Assembly (NCBI GenBank): GCA_008729055.1
Contig: SDUX01000006.1
Span: 1 to 64,000, forward strand
DNA length: 64,000 nt
Direction: 5' to 3'
Origin: Pyropia haitanensis
Lineage: Eukaryota > Rhodophyta > Bangiophyceae > Bangiales > Bangiaceae
The notes below the pieces were generated by a model that searched no databases, had not been told where the DNA came from, and was given only the letters and a program-made list of their open reading frames with translations. Positions 43,443 through 53,432 of the stretch are shown here, one piece after another. The number at the start of each line of letters is the position of its first letter. Position 1 is the first letter of the stretch. A program made the position numbers and the translations under genes.

Positions 43443-44489
43443 TCACAGCAGCGGTGGGTCATTCCCCCCCTGCTGGCTCACCTGCGCCAAGTGCGCGGCG
43501 ACGGTGGTCACCTTTTCGCGGAGCACGCCAATGGCGCGCGTCAGCACCTCCTTGGGCGCGAGCACGCCCGTCGTCTCGACCTCAAACTCAAACCGCTCCG
43601 GCTGCTCACAAAACTCGACAATCTCCGACTCGGCGCCGCCCGCCGCGGCGGCCAGCTCCCCCGCCCGCCGCACCGCGTCGGCGGTGATGGCCGAGCGGCC
43701 GGCGAGGAAGGGCGAGTCGTAGTAGAGGTTGCCCGCGTCGTCAATCGCCACGACGCCGAGCGCGAGCGACAGCAGGTCCGCCTTGGCCGCCTCGTCGAGC
43801 AGCTCGTTGAGGCGGGGCAGCACAAACCGCACGGCGGGGGGTTCCGCGCGGAACGCGACGGTGCAGACGGGCGACCACTTGGCGTGCTCCTTGCCAATCC
43901 CCTTTTTCGCCACCGCCGTGAAGGAGAGGCGCTGGCCCTTGCCGAGCTTGACAATCAGGATCCCCTTGGCCGCCGCGTCCGCGGCGGCCGTGAGGAGGCC
44001 GCCGCCGGCCGTGCCCGCCGCCGCCGCCACCGCGTCGCGGAGGACGTCGCCCGAGTCGTGGACGGGCACGACCGGGTCGCCCGGCGGCGCGGCGGCGACC
44101 GCCGAGTCCGCCGCGGGGATGAGGTCCTTGCTCGTCACCGGCACGTCGTCCTCCGAGCTGTTGTGCACGTTGAGCGAGTAGGCGACGGAGCAGCGGCTGC
44201 AAAAGTCGTCGCACGCCTCGCAGTCCCGGTTGTAGACGTACGCGTCGGCGGCGCCGCTGGCCAGCGGGATGAGCCCCACCCGGTGCGCAATGTACTCGTC
44301 GTGGAGGACAGAGGTGTTCTCGTGGATGGTGACCACGTCGATGGCCATCGTCGGCACCTCGGCAATCATGGTGCGGCGGATGGCGTTGGCCATCGACACG
44401 TCCGTGTTGCGGAGGATAAAGCGCATGTCGTGGCGGCCGAGGGTGACCGAGTCCACCTGCACCCGGTCCCGCACATACTGACTCTGCAT
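43443..44489 (-). CDS. RPB3: DNA-directed RNA polymerase II subunit RPB3
   Basis: The 348-residue protein belongs to the alpha-like Rpb3/Rpb11 assembly platform of RNA polymerase II. MQSQYVRDRVQVDSVTL at the start, FILRNTDVSMANAIRRTMIAEVPTMAID (the alpha N-terminal dimerisation motif), HRVGLIPL, a zinc site at Cys90, Cys93, Cys97 and Cys100 (CEACDDFCSRC), LGKGQRLSFTAVAKKGIGKEHAKWSP and FEFEVETTGVLAPKEV are all in family order. An Ala-rich insert sits between the zinc site and the KGQ motif. Yeast Rpb3 is 318 residues, so the length is normal. The open frame extends far upstream of 44489, but that part is low-complexity, and the family N-terminus begins exactly at the chosen Met. The similar subunit RPAC1 (AC40) is less likely, given the zinc site and the VPTMAID motif. 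Confidence 0.92.
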   Translation of the reverse strand: MQSQYVRDRVQVDSVTLGRHDMRFILRNTDVSMANAIRRTMIAEVPTMAIDVVTIHENTSVLHDEYIAHRVGLIPLASGAADAYVYNRDCEACDDFCSRCSVAYSLNVHNSSEDDVPVTSKDLIPAADSAVAAAPPGDPVVPVHDSGDVLRDAVAAAAGTAGGGLLTAAADAAAKGILIVKLGKGQRLSFTAVAKKGIGKEHAKWSPVCTVAFRAEPPAVRFVLPRLNELLDEAAKADLLSLALGVVAIDDAGNLYYDSPFLAGRSAITADAVRRAGELAAAAGGAESEIVEFCEQPERFEFEVETTGVLAPKEVLTRAIGVLREKVTTVAAHLAQVSQQGGNDPPLL

Positions 44490-44784
44490 GGTGGGCAGCG
44501 CGGCGGGAAGTAGGGTGAGAAGCACAGGGCCGAGCAGGTCCAAGGAAGGCACGGGGAAGACACGCAGACGACAGGACAAGAGGAAGAGCGGAAGAGGGGG
44601 ACGACGGGACGGGAGGAGCGGCAGCCAGCGAGCGGTGCCAGCGGGGGGGCGGGTGCGGCGGGAACAGGGCCGCACAACGGCCGCCCCACCACAGCAGTGG
44701 CCAGCGCGCGTGACCAGCAGGGGCGCTGCAACGGCAGGCGGCGGGCGTTGCCCCCCAGCGCCGCGGCGCGAGGAGCGACCGCCA

Positions 44785-44837
<53 letters not shown>

Positions 44838-45492
44838 GGGCCGCCCCCACACGCGGCGCCGATGGCGCGGCGGCACCAGGCAGGCGCGGGCGGGGCGGAC
44901 GGAACGCGGGCGGCGCGGCCGGCACGGCCGCCACGCAGGCGGGCGCGGGGGGCGGCGCGGCCGCCGCGGGCGGCGGCGCGGCGCGGGACGGGCGCGGCGT
45001 GGCGCGCGCCGCGGCCCGCGCCGCGCGCCGGCGGGACGCGCGCGGCGCGGCGGCGGCCATCCCCGCGGGCGGTGGCCGGTGGGTGGGCTACTTTGTCTTG
45101 GCCGCCGCCCGCAGCGACCCGTGCCAGCTGTGGCCAGCAGCCACGTCGGCGCGGCGGATCCGCCGCCGCCGCCACCGCCACCGCCGCCACCGCCGCCGCC
45201 GCCGCCGCCACCACCGTTGCCGCCGCCGCCACCGCCGTCCCGCCGCCGCCGCCGCCGTCCCGCCGCCGCCGCCGCGTCGGCGCGCCGGATGCCCCGCGCC
45301 GCGTACGTGCCGCCCGCCGCGTGGGCGGCCGCCCCCCGCCGGCCGCCGCCGCCACCCCCGCCGCCGCCGCCGCGCCGCGGCGCCGCCGCCACCCCCGCCG
45401 CCGCCGCCGGCCGGTCCACGGCGTGGCGGTCGCGGCCGCCGCCGTCGCTGGCGGGGCGGCCGCGCCGGCAGCGGGGGTGGTGGCCGCCGGCC
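44490..45492. promoter_or_regulatory. Divergent promoter region, RPB3 / gluconokinase
   Basis: About 1 kb between opposite start codons. It includes (GCC)n at 44785-44835 and (CCGCCA)n-like DNA at 45160-45280. No TATA-like element stands out. The translation of the low-complexity blocks is not counted as coding. Confidence 0.4.
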
Positions 45493-45521
45493 ATGGCCGC
45501 CGCCGGCGGCGGTGCGGCTGT

Positions 45522-45553
<32 letters not shown>

Positions 45554-47195
45554 GGTCGCCGCGGTCGCCGCCGCCGCCGCCGCCGCGGCGGGCGCCGTCG
45601 GCGCCACCCCCGCTGTCGCCTGTGGTGCTCGTTGTGTGGGGGCCTACCGGCGCGGGTAGGTTGGCGTGTCGCCGCCGCCGCCGCTGCTGGGCGGTTGCTG
45701 GGAGCCGGCTGGGCGGGTGGGGGGGCGCGTGGGGGGGAGGGCGTGAGGGGTGGGCGGTGGCGGCGGCGCGGCTGTGGGCCGGCTGGGCGTGGGAGCCGCG
45801 GGTGGGGGGGGAGGGCGTGAGGGGTGGGGGGTGGGGGCGGCGTGCCGGCGTCCGCCGCGGGCGTGCCGCCGCGCGGCCACTGCGCGGCGGCCGCCGTGGC
45901 GGCCGGCCGAGGGGGCGCTCGCGCCGCCGCGGCGTGGGCAGCCCGTCCTCCCCCCCCCCCCCCCCCCCCTCGACGCCGCGCCGACCGTGACGTCACGCCG
46001 TCCCTGACACGCGCCCCGCCACGCCCGTTTCGCCGCCTCGCCGCCTCTGTGTCTCTGCTCCTCCGCGCTCGCCCCGCGCGCTGCCGCGGCGGCCGCGCGC
46101 CGCGGCCGCCGCGGCGCAGGCAAGACGAGCGTCGGCGCCGCGCTGGCGCGGCGGCTGGGCGTGCCCTTTTACGACGGTACGTGGGCGTCGGCGGCGGCCG
46201 CCGCCGGCGGCCGCCGCGGCCGCCCCGCAGCGCACGGGCGGCCGCGCCGGGCGGTGCGCGGCGGGGCGGTGCGGGCGGCGGGGCGCGGCGGGGTGACGGC
46301 CGCCGGCGGGTGCGGGTGGGCAGAGCTGAGCTGACCGCCCCGCCCGCCGCTGTGGCGTGAGTGGCTGTGGTTGCCACGTGCCGCCTGGCGCCCTTCCGCC
46401 CCTTCCCCCCCCCCCCCCGCCACGCTTGTCTGCTCCTCCTTCCGTTCCGCCCCCCCCCTTGCCTTGCCTTTCTCTTCCTTGTGCCCAACGGGCGTTGCCG
46501 ATGCCGCTGCCGCTGCCACGCAACGTGCCCCTTTTTCTTTTTTTTGCCTTGTGACCGTCGGCCACCGCCCAGCCGATGACTACCACCCGGCCGCCAACGT
46601 GGCCAAGATGGCGGCGGGCGTCGGCCTCGACGACGACGACCGGCGGCCGTGGCTGGCCACCCTCACGGCGCTGCTCACCTCCCTCCGCGCCGCCGCGGCC
46701 GTGGGTACCCCCAACGGCGCGGTACCGGCGGGCGGCGGCGCGGCGGGGGAGCTCCCCCCCTCCGCGGTGGGCCCCCCCCCCCGCCCCCCCCCCCCCCCCC
46801 CCGCGGGTGGCGGGCGTCCTCGCCTGCTCGGCGCTCAAAGCGGCCTACCGGCGGACGCTGGAGGGCGCCCCCCCCGGCGGCGCCCCCCCGCCCGGCACCG
46901 TCGTGTGGGTGGGCCTCGCCGCGCCGGCGGCGACGCTCGCCGCCCGCGTCGCCGCCCGGCGGACCGCGGGGGGGCACTGGATGGGCGCGTCGATGGTGGC
47001 GGGGCAGCTGGCCGACTGGGAGCGGTGGACGCCGGCGGAGGGGGCGGGGTGGGAGGTGGCCGCCGCCGCCGACACCGTCGGGGGTGGGGGGGGGGGTGGG
47101 GGGGGGGGGGGGGGGTGGACGCGGTCGTGACGTCGGTGGTGGATACGTGGCAGCGGTGGGTGGCGGGCGGGGGGGGGGGGGGGGGGGGCGCGTGA
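45493..47195 (+). CDS. Gluconokinase, three exons
   Basis: Phosphorylates D-gluconate to 6-phosphogluconate with ATP, feeding the pentose-phosphate pathway. Exons are 45493-45655, 46120-46176 and 46573-47195, with GT-AG introns. Splicing restores the P-loop VVLVVWGPTGAGKTSVGAAL, which intron 1 interrupts between GAG and K. Exon 2 is only 57 nt and ends LGVPFYD. Exon 3 starts ADDYHPAANVAKMAAGVGLD, the gluconokinase substrate motif, followed by RRPWLATLTALL. In later frames come VLACSALKAAYRRTL, VWVGLAAPAATLAARVAARR and GGHWMGASMVAGQLADWERW, matching the lid and the C-terminal GHFMPxSLLxSQLxTLE motif. The frame changes in the C-runs at about 46765-46802 (net two lost bases) and in the G-run at about 47083-47116; the tail VTSVVDTWQRWVAGG is then regained. 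The Pro-rich N-terminus could be a targeting sequence; upstream starts are possible. Confidence 0.85.
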
Positions 47196-47736
47196 ATGGG
47201 GGGGGTGCGTGACGACCGCGCGTCGTCGCGGTGGGAAGGGAGGCTCGCCGGCAGCGACGTTGGGGTAGGCCTGGGGGCGGCTCGCTCGCCGGGGAGGGGT
47301 CGCGGCAGGCCGCCCGGCGTGTGTCTCGGTGGCGCTTGCACGCGGCAGGGGGCCGGGCGTCTGACGGTCGACTGGGGCGGACGCGCGGGCGGGGCGGGAG
47401 GCGCGACGGTAGGGTGGGCGGGCTCAACTCTGGACGAGCGCCCGCCCCCCCCCCACGACGCCGGCTTGCAGAGCATCGCCATGGGAGCGGGGCCACGTCC
47501 GCGGCGTCGTGGCACGCGACGCTCGTCGACGAGGGCCGCCCATATGGGCGGCGGCGCCTTGGGGACAATGCCGCGGCGCCCGCGACCCCTGCAGGGACGG
47601 CAGCCCGCGTCGGTGTGCGTCGTTTACCATGCTTTACTGTGCATCCGTCCCGCCCTCCTGGGGAGGCGGACACTCGCCGCCCACCCACGATCCTCCCCAC
47701 CCCCCCCCACCGCCCCAGTCCGCCCCCCCCCTCTCC
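47196..47736. other. Convergent intergenic region, gluconokinase / glycosyltransferase
   Basis: A spacer with the 3' flanks of two genes facing each other. No supportable feature. Confidence 0.6.
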
Positions 47737-49113
47737 CTACAATGGTGTCGGACCAACGGCCAGGCCGTCCCAGCCGAGCTTCACCGGCTCGGTCGGCCAC
47801 ACAAACGCGGCGTTGTCGTCATCGGCGAGGATCGGAAAGTCCACAGACGGCGCCTTGTTCGACGTGTAGTGCAGGCCCTTCTCGCGCCAGTTGCTCGCGA
47901 GCGTCTTGTTGCCAGCCAGGTTGGCGTACACCGTGTAGATGTCATTGTCTTCGCACCAGCGGACGTACCACATGGTCCACATCGTGCCCTGGCCTTCCTG
48001 CCGCTTGTACCAGTCCGTCATGACCACGTTCTTGACGTACGGCCGGAAGGACGGGTCCGCCGCGGCGGTGGCAAACCACGTGAGGAAGCGGAGCCAGTGG
48101 TCGCGGCTTGGTGAAAAGCCCCACGACCCAACCAGCTTGTACAAGTAGACGGGATGCGCGTCGGGGACGACCAGCGGCCCCACCGCGCCGGCGGCCTTGT
48201 TCGTCCGTGGCCGCAGCGTGGCGCGCTGGGTGGTGTAGCCGCCCACGTCGGGGCGCCCCCCGTACGCCGCGCGGGCGCCCTTGAGCCACAGCCAAAAGTG
48301 GGGGGACACCTCCAGGTCGTCCTCGAGGATGAGCGCCGCCTCGCGAGTCGACTCGGTCACGTTCCAGGTGGTCAGCCACTGCGCAAAGAGGCCGCCGTGG
48401 GTGGGCCGCTCGTGCACCGTCTTGACCCCGTGCCGCCACTCCCACGCGTGCGACGCGGCCACGACGGCGGCGTCCAGCTCGCCGCCCGGGCCCGCCGGCC
48501 GGTCCACCCAAATGTCCACGTCCACCCGGTCGCCCGCGTAGTGGGCGGTCGCGAGCGAGTCGAGCAGCCGCTGCAGCGCGTGCACCCGGTTCATCGTCAT
48601 GACAATGACGCGAAGGGCGGGCTCATCGGCAGTGGCGGCCGCCGGCTGCGTGCCCGTCGCCCTGCCCGCCCCCTTCCCACCGGGCGACACCCCGTTGGGC
48701 AGCGTATCCGCCACCAGCCGGGGGGGGTAGAGCTTGGCGAGCGTCACCGACGCGGCCTTCTCCGCCGCCGCCCCCTCCGACTCGTAGAGCGTGCCCAGCA
48801 GCGACGTCGCGCGCTTTCCCCCCGCCCGGCCCACCAGCGGCCACAGCGCGGGCGCCTCAACGCCCCCCATCAACGCCATGACCCCGAGCAGCAGCAGCAG
48901 CAGCGCCGCCGCCGCCACCACCGCCGCCGCGAGCGCCACCCCCGGCCGCATCCGCCGCGCACCCTTCCACGGCAGCAGGGCGGCGAGGAAGGCGGCGGCA
49001 CCGGTGATGCCGCCAGCGGTGCCGCCGGCGCCGCCACCGGCGGCGGCGCCGGTCAGGAAGGCGCCGTCGGGGGATGCGCGGGGGAAGCGCCGTTGCAGGG
49101 GAGATGCGGCCAT
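47737..49113 (-). CDS. Type II membrane glycosyltransferase (GT-A fold)
   Basis: The 458-residue protein has a short basic N-terminus, one transmembrane segment (GVALAAAVVAAAALLLLLLG, about residues 55-80) and a lumenal catalytic domain, the usual plan of a Golgi glycosyltransferase. The domain opens with LRVIVMTMNRVHALQRLLDS (nucleotide-sugar binding strand), continues with HYAGDRVDVDIWVDRP, and has the metal-binding DxD-like motif in REAALILEDDLEVSPHFWLW. VGSWGFSPSRDHWLRFLTWF and MWYVRWCEDNDIYTVYANLA then form the acceptor side. It resembles GT2/GnT-I-like enzymes (N-glycan or cell-wall glycan synthesis), but I cannot name the sugar or linkage. I chose the Met at 49113 because it places the membrane anchor near the N-terminus; the frame is open further upstream. 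Single exon and intact. Confidence 0.75.
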   Translation of the reverse strand: MAASPLQRRFPRASPDGAFLTGAAAGGGAGGTAGGITGAAAFLAALLPWKGARRMRPGVALAAAVVAAAALLLLLLGVMALMGGVEAPALWPLVGRAGGKRATSLLGTLYESEGAAAEKAASVTLAKLYPPRLVADTLPNGVSPGGKGAGRATGTQPAAATADEPALRVIVMTMNRVHALQRLLDSLATAHYAGDRVDVDIWVDRPAGPGGELDAAVVAASHAWEWRHGVKTVHERPTHGGLFAQWLTTWNVTESTREAALILEDDLEVSPHFWLWLKGARAAYGGRPDVGGYTTQRATLRPRTNKAAGAVGPLVVPDAHPVYLYKLVGSWGFSPSRDHWLRFLTWFATAAADPSFRPYVKNVVMTDWYKRQEGQGTMWTMWYVRWCEDNDIYTVYANLAGNKTLASNWREKGLHYTSNKAPSVDFPILADDDNAAFVWPTEPVKLGWDGLAVGPTPL

Positions 49114-50189
49114 GGCCACAGACACAGGCGCACCGCCCGCCCAGAAAGGGGGGGGGGGACGGAGGAAAGAGAGACGGGCCGGGGCGCAGCGGAGGTGAAT
49201 AGGTGTCACGAGTGGCGACAGCAGCTTGGTGAAGAGAAACTGCCGGGGAGGGGGGGGAGGGCGGAGGCACGGCAGCCGCACGTCAAACCCCACCGCTGGC
49301 ACCGACTCAACCCGGCGCCGAGAGGGTGGACGGCCCCCCCGTCGGGTCCCCCTCCCCACACCTTGGGAAGGACGACGCCGAGACGCCACGGCCGGCGGCC
49401 ACCGGCTGGCGACTGCCCGTGACGCGACACAGCGACGAATAGCGTGCCCCGCACCTGGGCGGGGAGGGCCCAGCGGTCGGCAAAGTGGCGGCGGCGCCCC
49501 TACCACCGCGGACGCGGTCGCGGCGGACCGCGGGCGCGATCGACGGAGGGATCTCGGCCACTCGCCGCGGCTGCCGACACCGACCGACGCGGTTCAAACT
49601 CATAGGGGGTCCGACGGCATGACGCGGTGACCCTTTGGCGAGCTGTTCCGCCACGCAGTGCTGTCGGCATAGGGACCGCCGCGGCTGGGGACAAGTCCAT
49701 CGCCGCACGGTCTTGATCCCACGTTAATTTTGGAGCCGTGAGGGGGGGGTATCGATGGTGTCCAACGGATCGTGCCGCTTGCGCCGTTGGAATGGCGGGA
49801 GTTGTTGACGAGTGGAATAGGCAGTGTCGGTGAATTTTGGCCAAGCGCGTCCGCCCCTTGTGTCTGTTGCTGTAGCTGAATAGCTGCAGGGGCCGACCGG
49901 CAAAGCGCCGGCGCGGGCCCGCGCCACGTGCACTCTTTCCCCATCGCGCATACTCAGTCTACTCCATGGTCCAAAGGCCCGCCCGGCAGACCCGCAGACG
50001 AGAGATCTCCCGCTGCCGGCGGTACCGCGCGTCCTGTCACGGTGGCTGTCGCGGCAGTCGCCACAGCGCCCGCCCGGTCGGAGCCGTCACACCGGCAAGG
50101 CCACGGGGTCGGGATGGCGCCGTCACCATCCGCTGCGGGGCGCCCGAGCCGCGGCTGCCACCCGCCTGTTGGGCACCACACACCACGGG
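49114..50189. other. Intergenic region between two minus-strand genes
   Basis: Promoter-side DNA of the glycosyltransferase and 3' flank of the F-box gene, of mixed composition. I examined a B-box-like GGTTCAAACTC near 49592 but it lacks a tRNA fold. Confidence 0.55.
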
Positions 50190-51909
50190 TCACTCCCCTC
50201 CAGAAAACACAACGTCGGGGCGGTGCGCGGTCATAAACGCTCTGGCTGCCCGGCAGGAAGCGGCTGCATCCACCAGCTGGCACTTGTACGATGATGACCC
50301 CTTGTACGTGAACCCCTCCACCTGATGCCCGATCAAGCCAAGCCGCCGGAAGCTGTTCAGCCCCACTAGGGCGTAGATGGCGGCGGATATCTCGCCAACA
50401 CAGGCGGCCAGGGAGAGGCTACGGAGCGTCTGCGGGGTCATCCTCGCCATGGCCGCAACCAGTCCAGCACCGGCCATGCCACCTAGTTCCGCGTGCTTCA
50501 AGTCCAAGTGGCGGAGGTTGGGTGGGCAAAGCGTGGAAAGGACGTCCTCCTCCAGAACGAGCGCATTGCCATGGCCAAGGGCTCCGCCAAGCGAGAGGGC
50601 GACAAGACTGGAAAGACTGGTGAGCGCGGCGACCGCTTCCCTGTCGAGTTTCACGAATGACAGATGCAGGGCGGTCAGAGTCGATAGCGAACCGCCGCGC
50701 AGACCCGCCACCGTTGGCGCCTTCACCAGCCCGTTCAATCGGAGGTGCACAGGCGGCTGTTGACCACCGGCCAGCGCTTGCACCAGCTGCAATGGCTCCG
50801 CCCCGGAACCAACCCGGGGAGGACGAGAGTGGTGAAGCGCCGGCCGACACACAGGGCCGCCACAAACGAGAGCGGCACGGGCTCCCCAAGGGAGCCATCG
50901 TCGGGGGCACCAACGGCCAGGGTGTGGAGGAATGGGAAGAGGCGCAGCAGCGCGGTGGCGCCCGCACCAGATCGCAGCTCCGGCGCCAACACATCCACCG
51001 TCAACGCCTCCACCGCAGGGCAGATAGCGGCTAAGGCGGTCAGGCCAGCCTCGCTGCCCCAGCCGCCCCCATCAAGATGCACAGCCCGGACAGCGCCGAG
51101 CGTGGGTAGACGGCGTAGAAAGGCGGTCGCAGCTGACTCAGAGTGGGAACTCAGCGACCGCAAGTCCATTGACTGGAGACGACCCGCCATCCCCTCGTAC
51201 AAGTCCGCCAGGTGGAACGCATCGGCCGTAGCAGGAGCCGTTAGGAACAGCGCCAGGTGAGCAAGCCGCGGCTGCCCCGCGGCCATCCGTCGGACTGTCA
51301 CGTCCAGGTACTCCGTCGACACCAACGAGAGCGCGCGCAGTGAGGGAGTGCCGCTACCAAGAATGTCGGCCACCATTTGTTCGTTACCATGTGGAGCACC
51401 CACGGAGGTCGTAGGGCACCCAGCCGTAGGTCTAGCGTTCGTAACGAAGTCAGGCGGCGAAGGGTAGCCGCCAGAGCGGCCCAGCGGGGAATCACTGCCC
51501 CAAGCTCGCCACGGGCCGCTTCGCCACCACCAACCTCAACACGCAGGTACTCGACGGACGAGAGGAACGCCTGACGAAAGGCCCGGCACACTCGCGCCAC
51601 CCCCGCCATAGCCATCCACGAGTGCGCTGTCACCAGCGGCGGCGTCGTCGGCTCGTCTTGATCGGCGCTGGAAATAGCCCACGGGCCCAAGGCCGGAGAC
51701 GGCACCGCGTCGGTCAGATGGGCTGCAGATATGGCCCAGAGGTGACCAACGACCCGCACCAGCAGCTCTGGTGGCAAGTCGAGGATCCCTGCCGGCCGGG
51801 CTACTAGGGAGGGAGGGGGGGCGTCGCGACCTTCACTCGGGATGACTACGCCCGCGACCGGCCGCAGAGCGACGGCACCTGACGCACCGCCGCCAGCAGG
51901 TTCCTCCAT
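50190..51909 (-). pseudogene. F-box / leucine-rich-repeat protein with two frame breaks
   Basis: F-box proteins recruit targets to SCF ubiquitin ligases. From the Met at 51909 (MEEPAGGGASGAVALRP) the frame reaches an F-box at about residues 41-100 (ILDLPPELLVRVVGHLW ... VARVCRAFRQAFLSSVEYLR). Leucine-rich repeats follow (LTSLRTLDLRLGAL, PSLRALSLVSTEYLDV, LQSMDLRSLSSHSES, LGAVRAVHLDGG, LSTLTALHLSFVKL, LSSLVALSLGGALG, PNLRHLDLKHAEL, LRSLSLAACVGE). The frame changes near 51412 and near 50808, each time as if one base were lost. Neither break lies in a long homopolymer; the local runs are only GGG and GGGG. So this gene is a better pseudogene candidate than the others with broken frames. The sequence is less GC-extreme than its neighbours. 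Confidence 0.65.
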
Positions 51910-52176
51910 TGTCGGCGGGGGGGTGGGCGGGGGGAACCTCGGTTGGACGCACGCCCCGCGCGTCTCACCAAACCAGGGTGCATTTGCCAACTCCAAGGCT
52001 TGGGGCGGGGGAGAGGAAGAACCGTGTGAGGGGGGATGGCGGTGGATCAAGCGAGGGAGAGGAGCTGAGCAGCGGGGGCGCGGTGGCCAGGTGAAGGCAC
52101 GGGGTGCAAGAGGAACAGGGTACGGAAGCGCAGCGACGAGGCAGACGGGACGGGATCACCGTTTCCCGGATCATTA

Positions 52177-52936
52177 GAGAGTTTTGGCAAGTAACTCGAC
52201 TGTTGTTTCGACGGTATCTCGACTGTACATTGCGCCACGTTTCAGAGCTACCGTCGAGATACAGGATTTTTCGACCGTCCCCGACGGTATTCTCGGGATG
52301 TACAGTCGGGCCCCGGTGAATCGAGTTGAAGAACAGCTGTACAATTCAGCCACGTGTCGCGCGTGCGAGGCCCCAAAGGCGGGTGGTTTGGGCCGCCATA
52401 TGCCGGTACAACCATTTCTGGTACATTGGACGCAGCTTGGCTGGCGCTGAGGGACAGGTGGTCTGTCCGTGGTGTCAGTGGGCTTGGCCAAGCGGGCCGA
52501 TCGTTGTCGTTTTGCGCGCCTTTTTCCCAGCCCCTTGCACCCACCCTCCCCCCTTTGTTGGCCTTGTGCTGCCTCCACGTCGTGCTGAATATGTCATCCC
52601 CGAGCCCTACCACACCTGCAGAGGATGCGTCGTCTGCGTCCTCGAGGCGGGACCGGCCGTCTACTGGTGGGGTCCGTGAATCGGCGACCAAGAAGTCGCG
52701 CCGGCTGTGGCGTCCCACTGGTGGAAGCGATCGCAACGACGTGCTGTGTGTGAAGGTGGTGATGGCGCGCCTCGCCTTCCTTTCCGTTCGTGTACAGGAC
52801 TGTCGCGTTACAGGAAAGTTACTTGCCAAAACTCGTTCGAGTCCGCGACGGTAGAAAAAATACGGTATCTCGACTCTTTCCAGATTCCGTCGAGATACAG
52901 TCGAAAGCGACCGTCGGATTACTTGCCAAAACTCTC
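52177..52936. mobile_element. 760-bp inverted-repeat DNA transposon (MITE-like), TA target duplication
   Basis: The left end starts GAGAGTTTTGGCAAGTAA at 52177, and the reverse complement of the right end (52936) begins with the same 18 bases. Similarity continues imperfectly for about 30 bp more. TA is directly repeated on both sides (52175-52176 and 52937-52938), as expected for Tc1/mariner-type insertion. Subterminal copies of a GACGGTATCTCGAC-like word occur in both orientations near both ends. A third copy of the terminal sequence (TTACTTGCCAAAACTC) lies inside at about 52818-52834. The element is markedly less GC-rich than its surroundings. It is too short for a transposase, so it is non-autonomous. 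Confidence 0.85.
52591..52854 (+). CDS. Short open frame inside the transposon
   Basis: An 87-residue frame begins MSSPSPTTPAEDASSASSRR, continues through KKSRRLWRPTGG and ends inside the right terminal region. The Ser/Pro-rich start and basic patch look like the N-terminus of a nuclear protein. It may be what remains of a longer element-encoded protein after internal deletion. No domain can be named. Confidence 0.3.
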   Translation: MSSPSPTTPAEDASSASSRRDRPSTGGVRESATKKSRRLWRPTGGSDRNDVLCVKVVMARLAFLSVRVQDCRVTGKLLAKTRSSPRR

Positions 52937-52938
52937 TA

Positions 52939-53432
52939 TTGAGCCAGCAGGTCCGTGCAACGGCTCTTCCGTTCTCCTGTGCTTCACGTAGCCAGGCGTA
53001 GTGTCCGTGCTGGTCAGTTGTCAAGAATTCTCAACGAGCAGGGACGTACTTCATATGGACCAGGCAGTCAAATGCATTGTGCGCGCCGACTGACCAACCG
53101 CGTGGAGCCGCCGACTTTCCTTACTGGGCAGTTGGCCGACAGTCTTTCACGGTCTTCATTGACTGCCGGTGCTGGAAGTTGGAGCTGCAGGATGTGCGGA
53201 TCACGCGGGCTACTCTTAGCCACCAAGGCGCCGCGGTCGGCTCTTCTCAACTGCCGTCAGCGGCCGTGTTGACGCCGTCGGCAACCTCGAACCGAGTGCG
53301 CCGCCGTTCATCCACGCCCGACACCTTGTCCGCCTGCCCAGCTGCTTGTTTCATCCCCTTCCTCCGCTCACCCGCCAGGTTTCATCTTGCCTGTCCGTTC
53401 TCCCGTCCGTCGTTTGCAGCCGTTTTCCCATC
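52939..53432. promoter_or_regulatory. Upstream region of the SHMT gene
   Basis: About 500 bp between the transposon and the SHMT start codon. The last 100 bp are pyrimidine-rich (TTTCATCTTGCC...CGTTTTCCCATC). The transposon end lies close enough to affect the promoter. Confidence 0.35.

Noticed and set aside
47737..49506. Longer N-terminus for the glycosyltransferase (start at 49506)
   Set aside because: It would place the single membrane anchor more than 180 residues from the N-terminus, unlike type II Golgi enzymes; the Met at 49113 fits better.
49585..49660. tRNA gene suggested by a B-box-like GGTTCAAACTC
   Set aside because: No A box at the right distance and no acceptor or anticodon stem could be paired.
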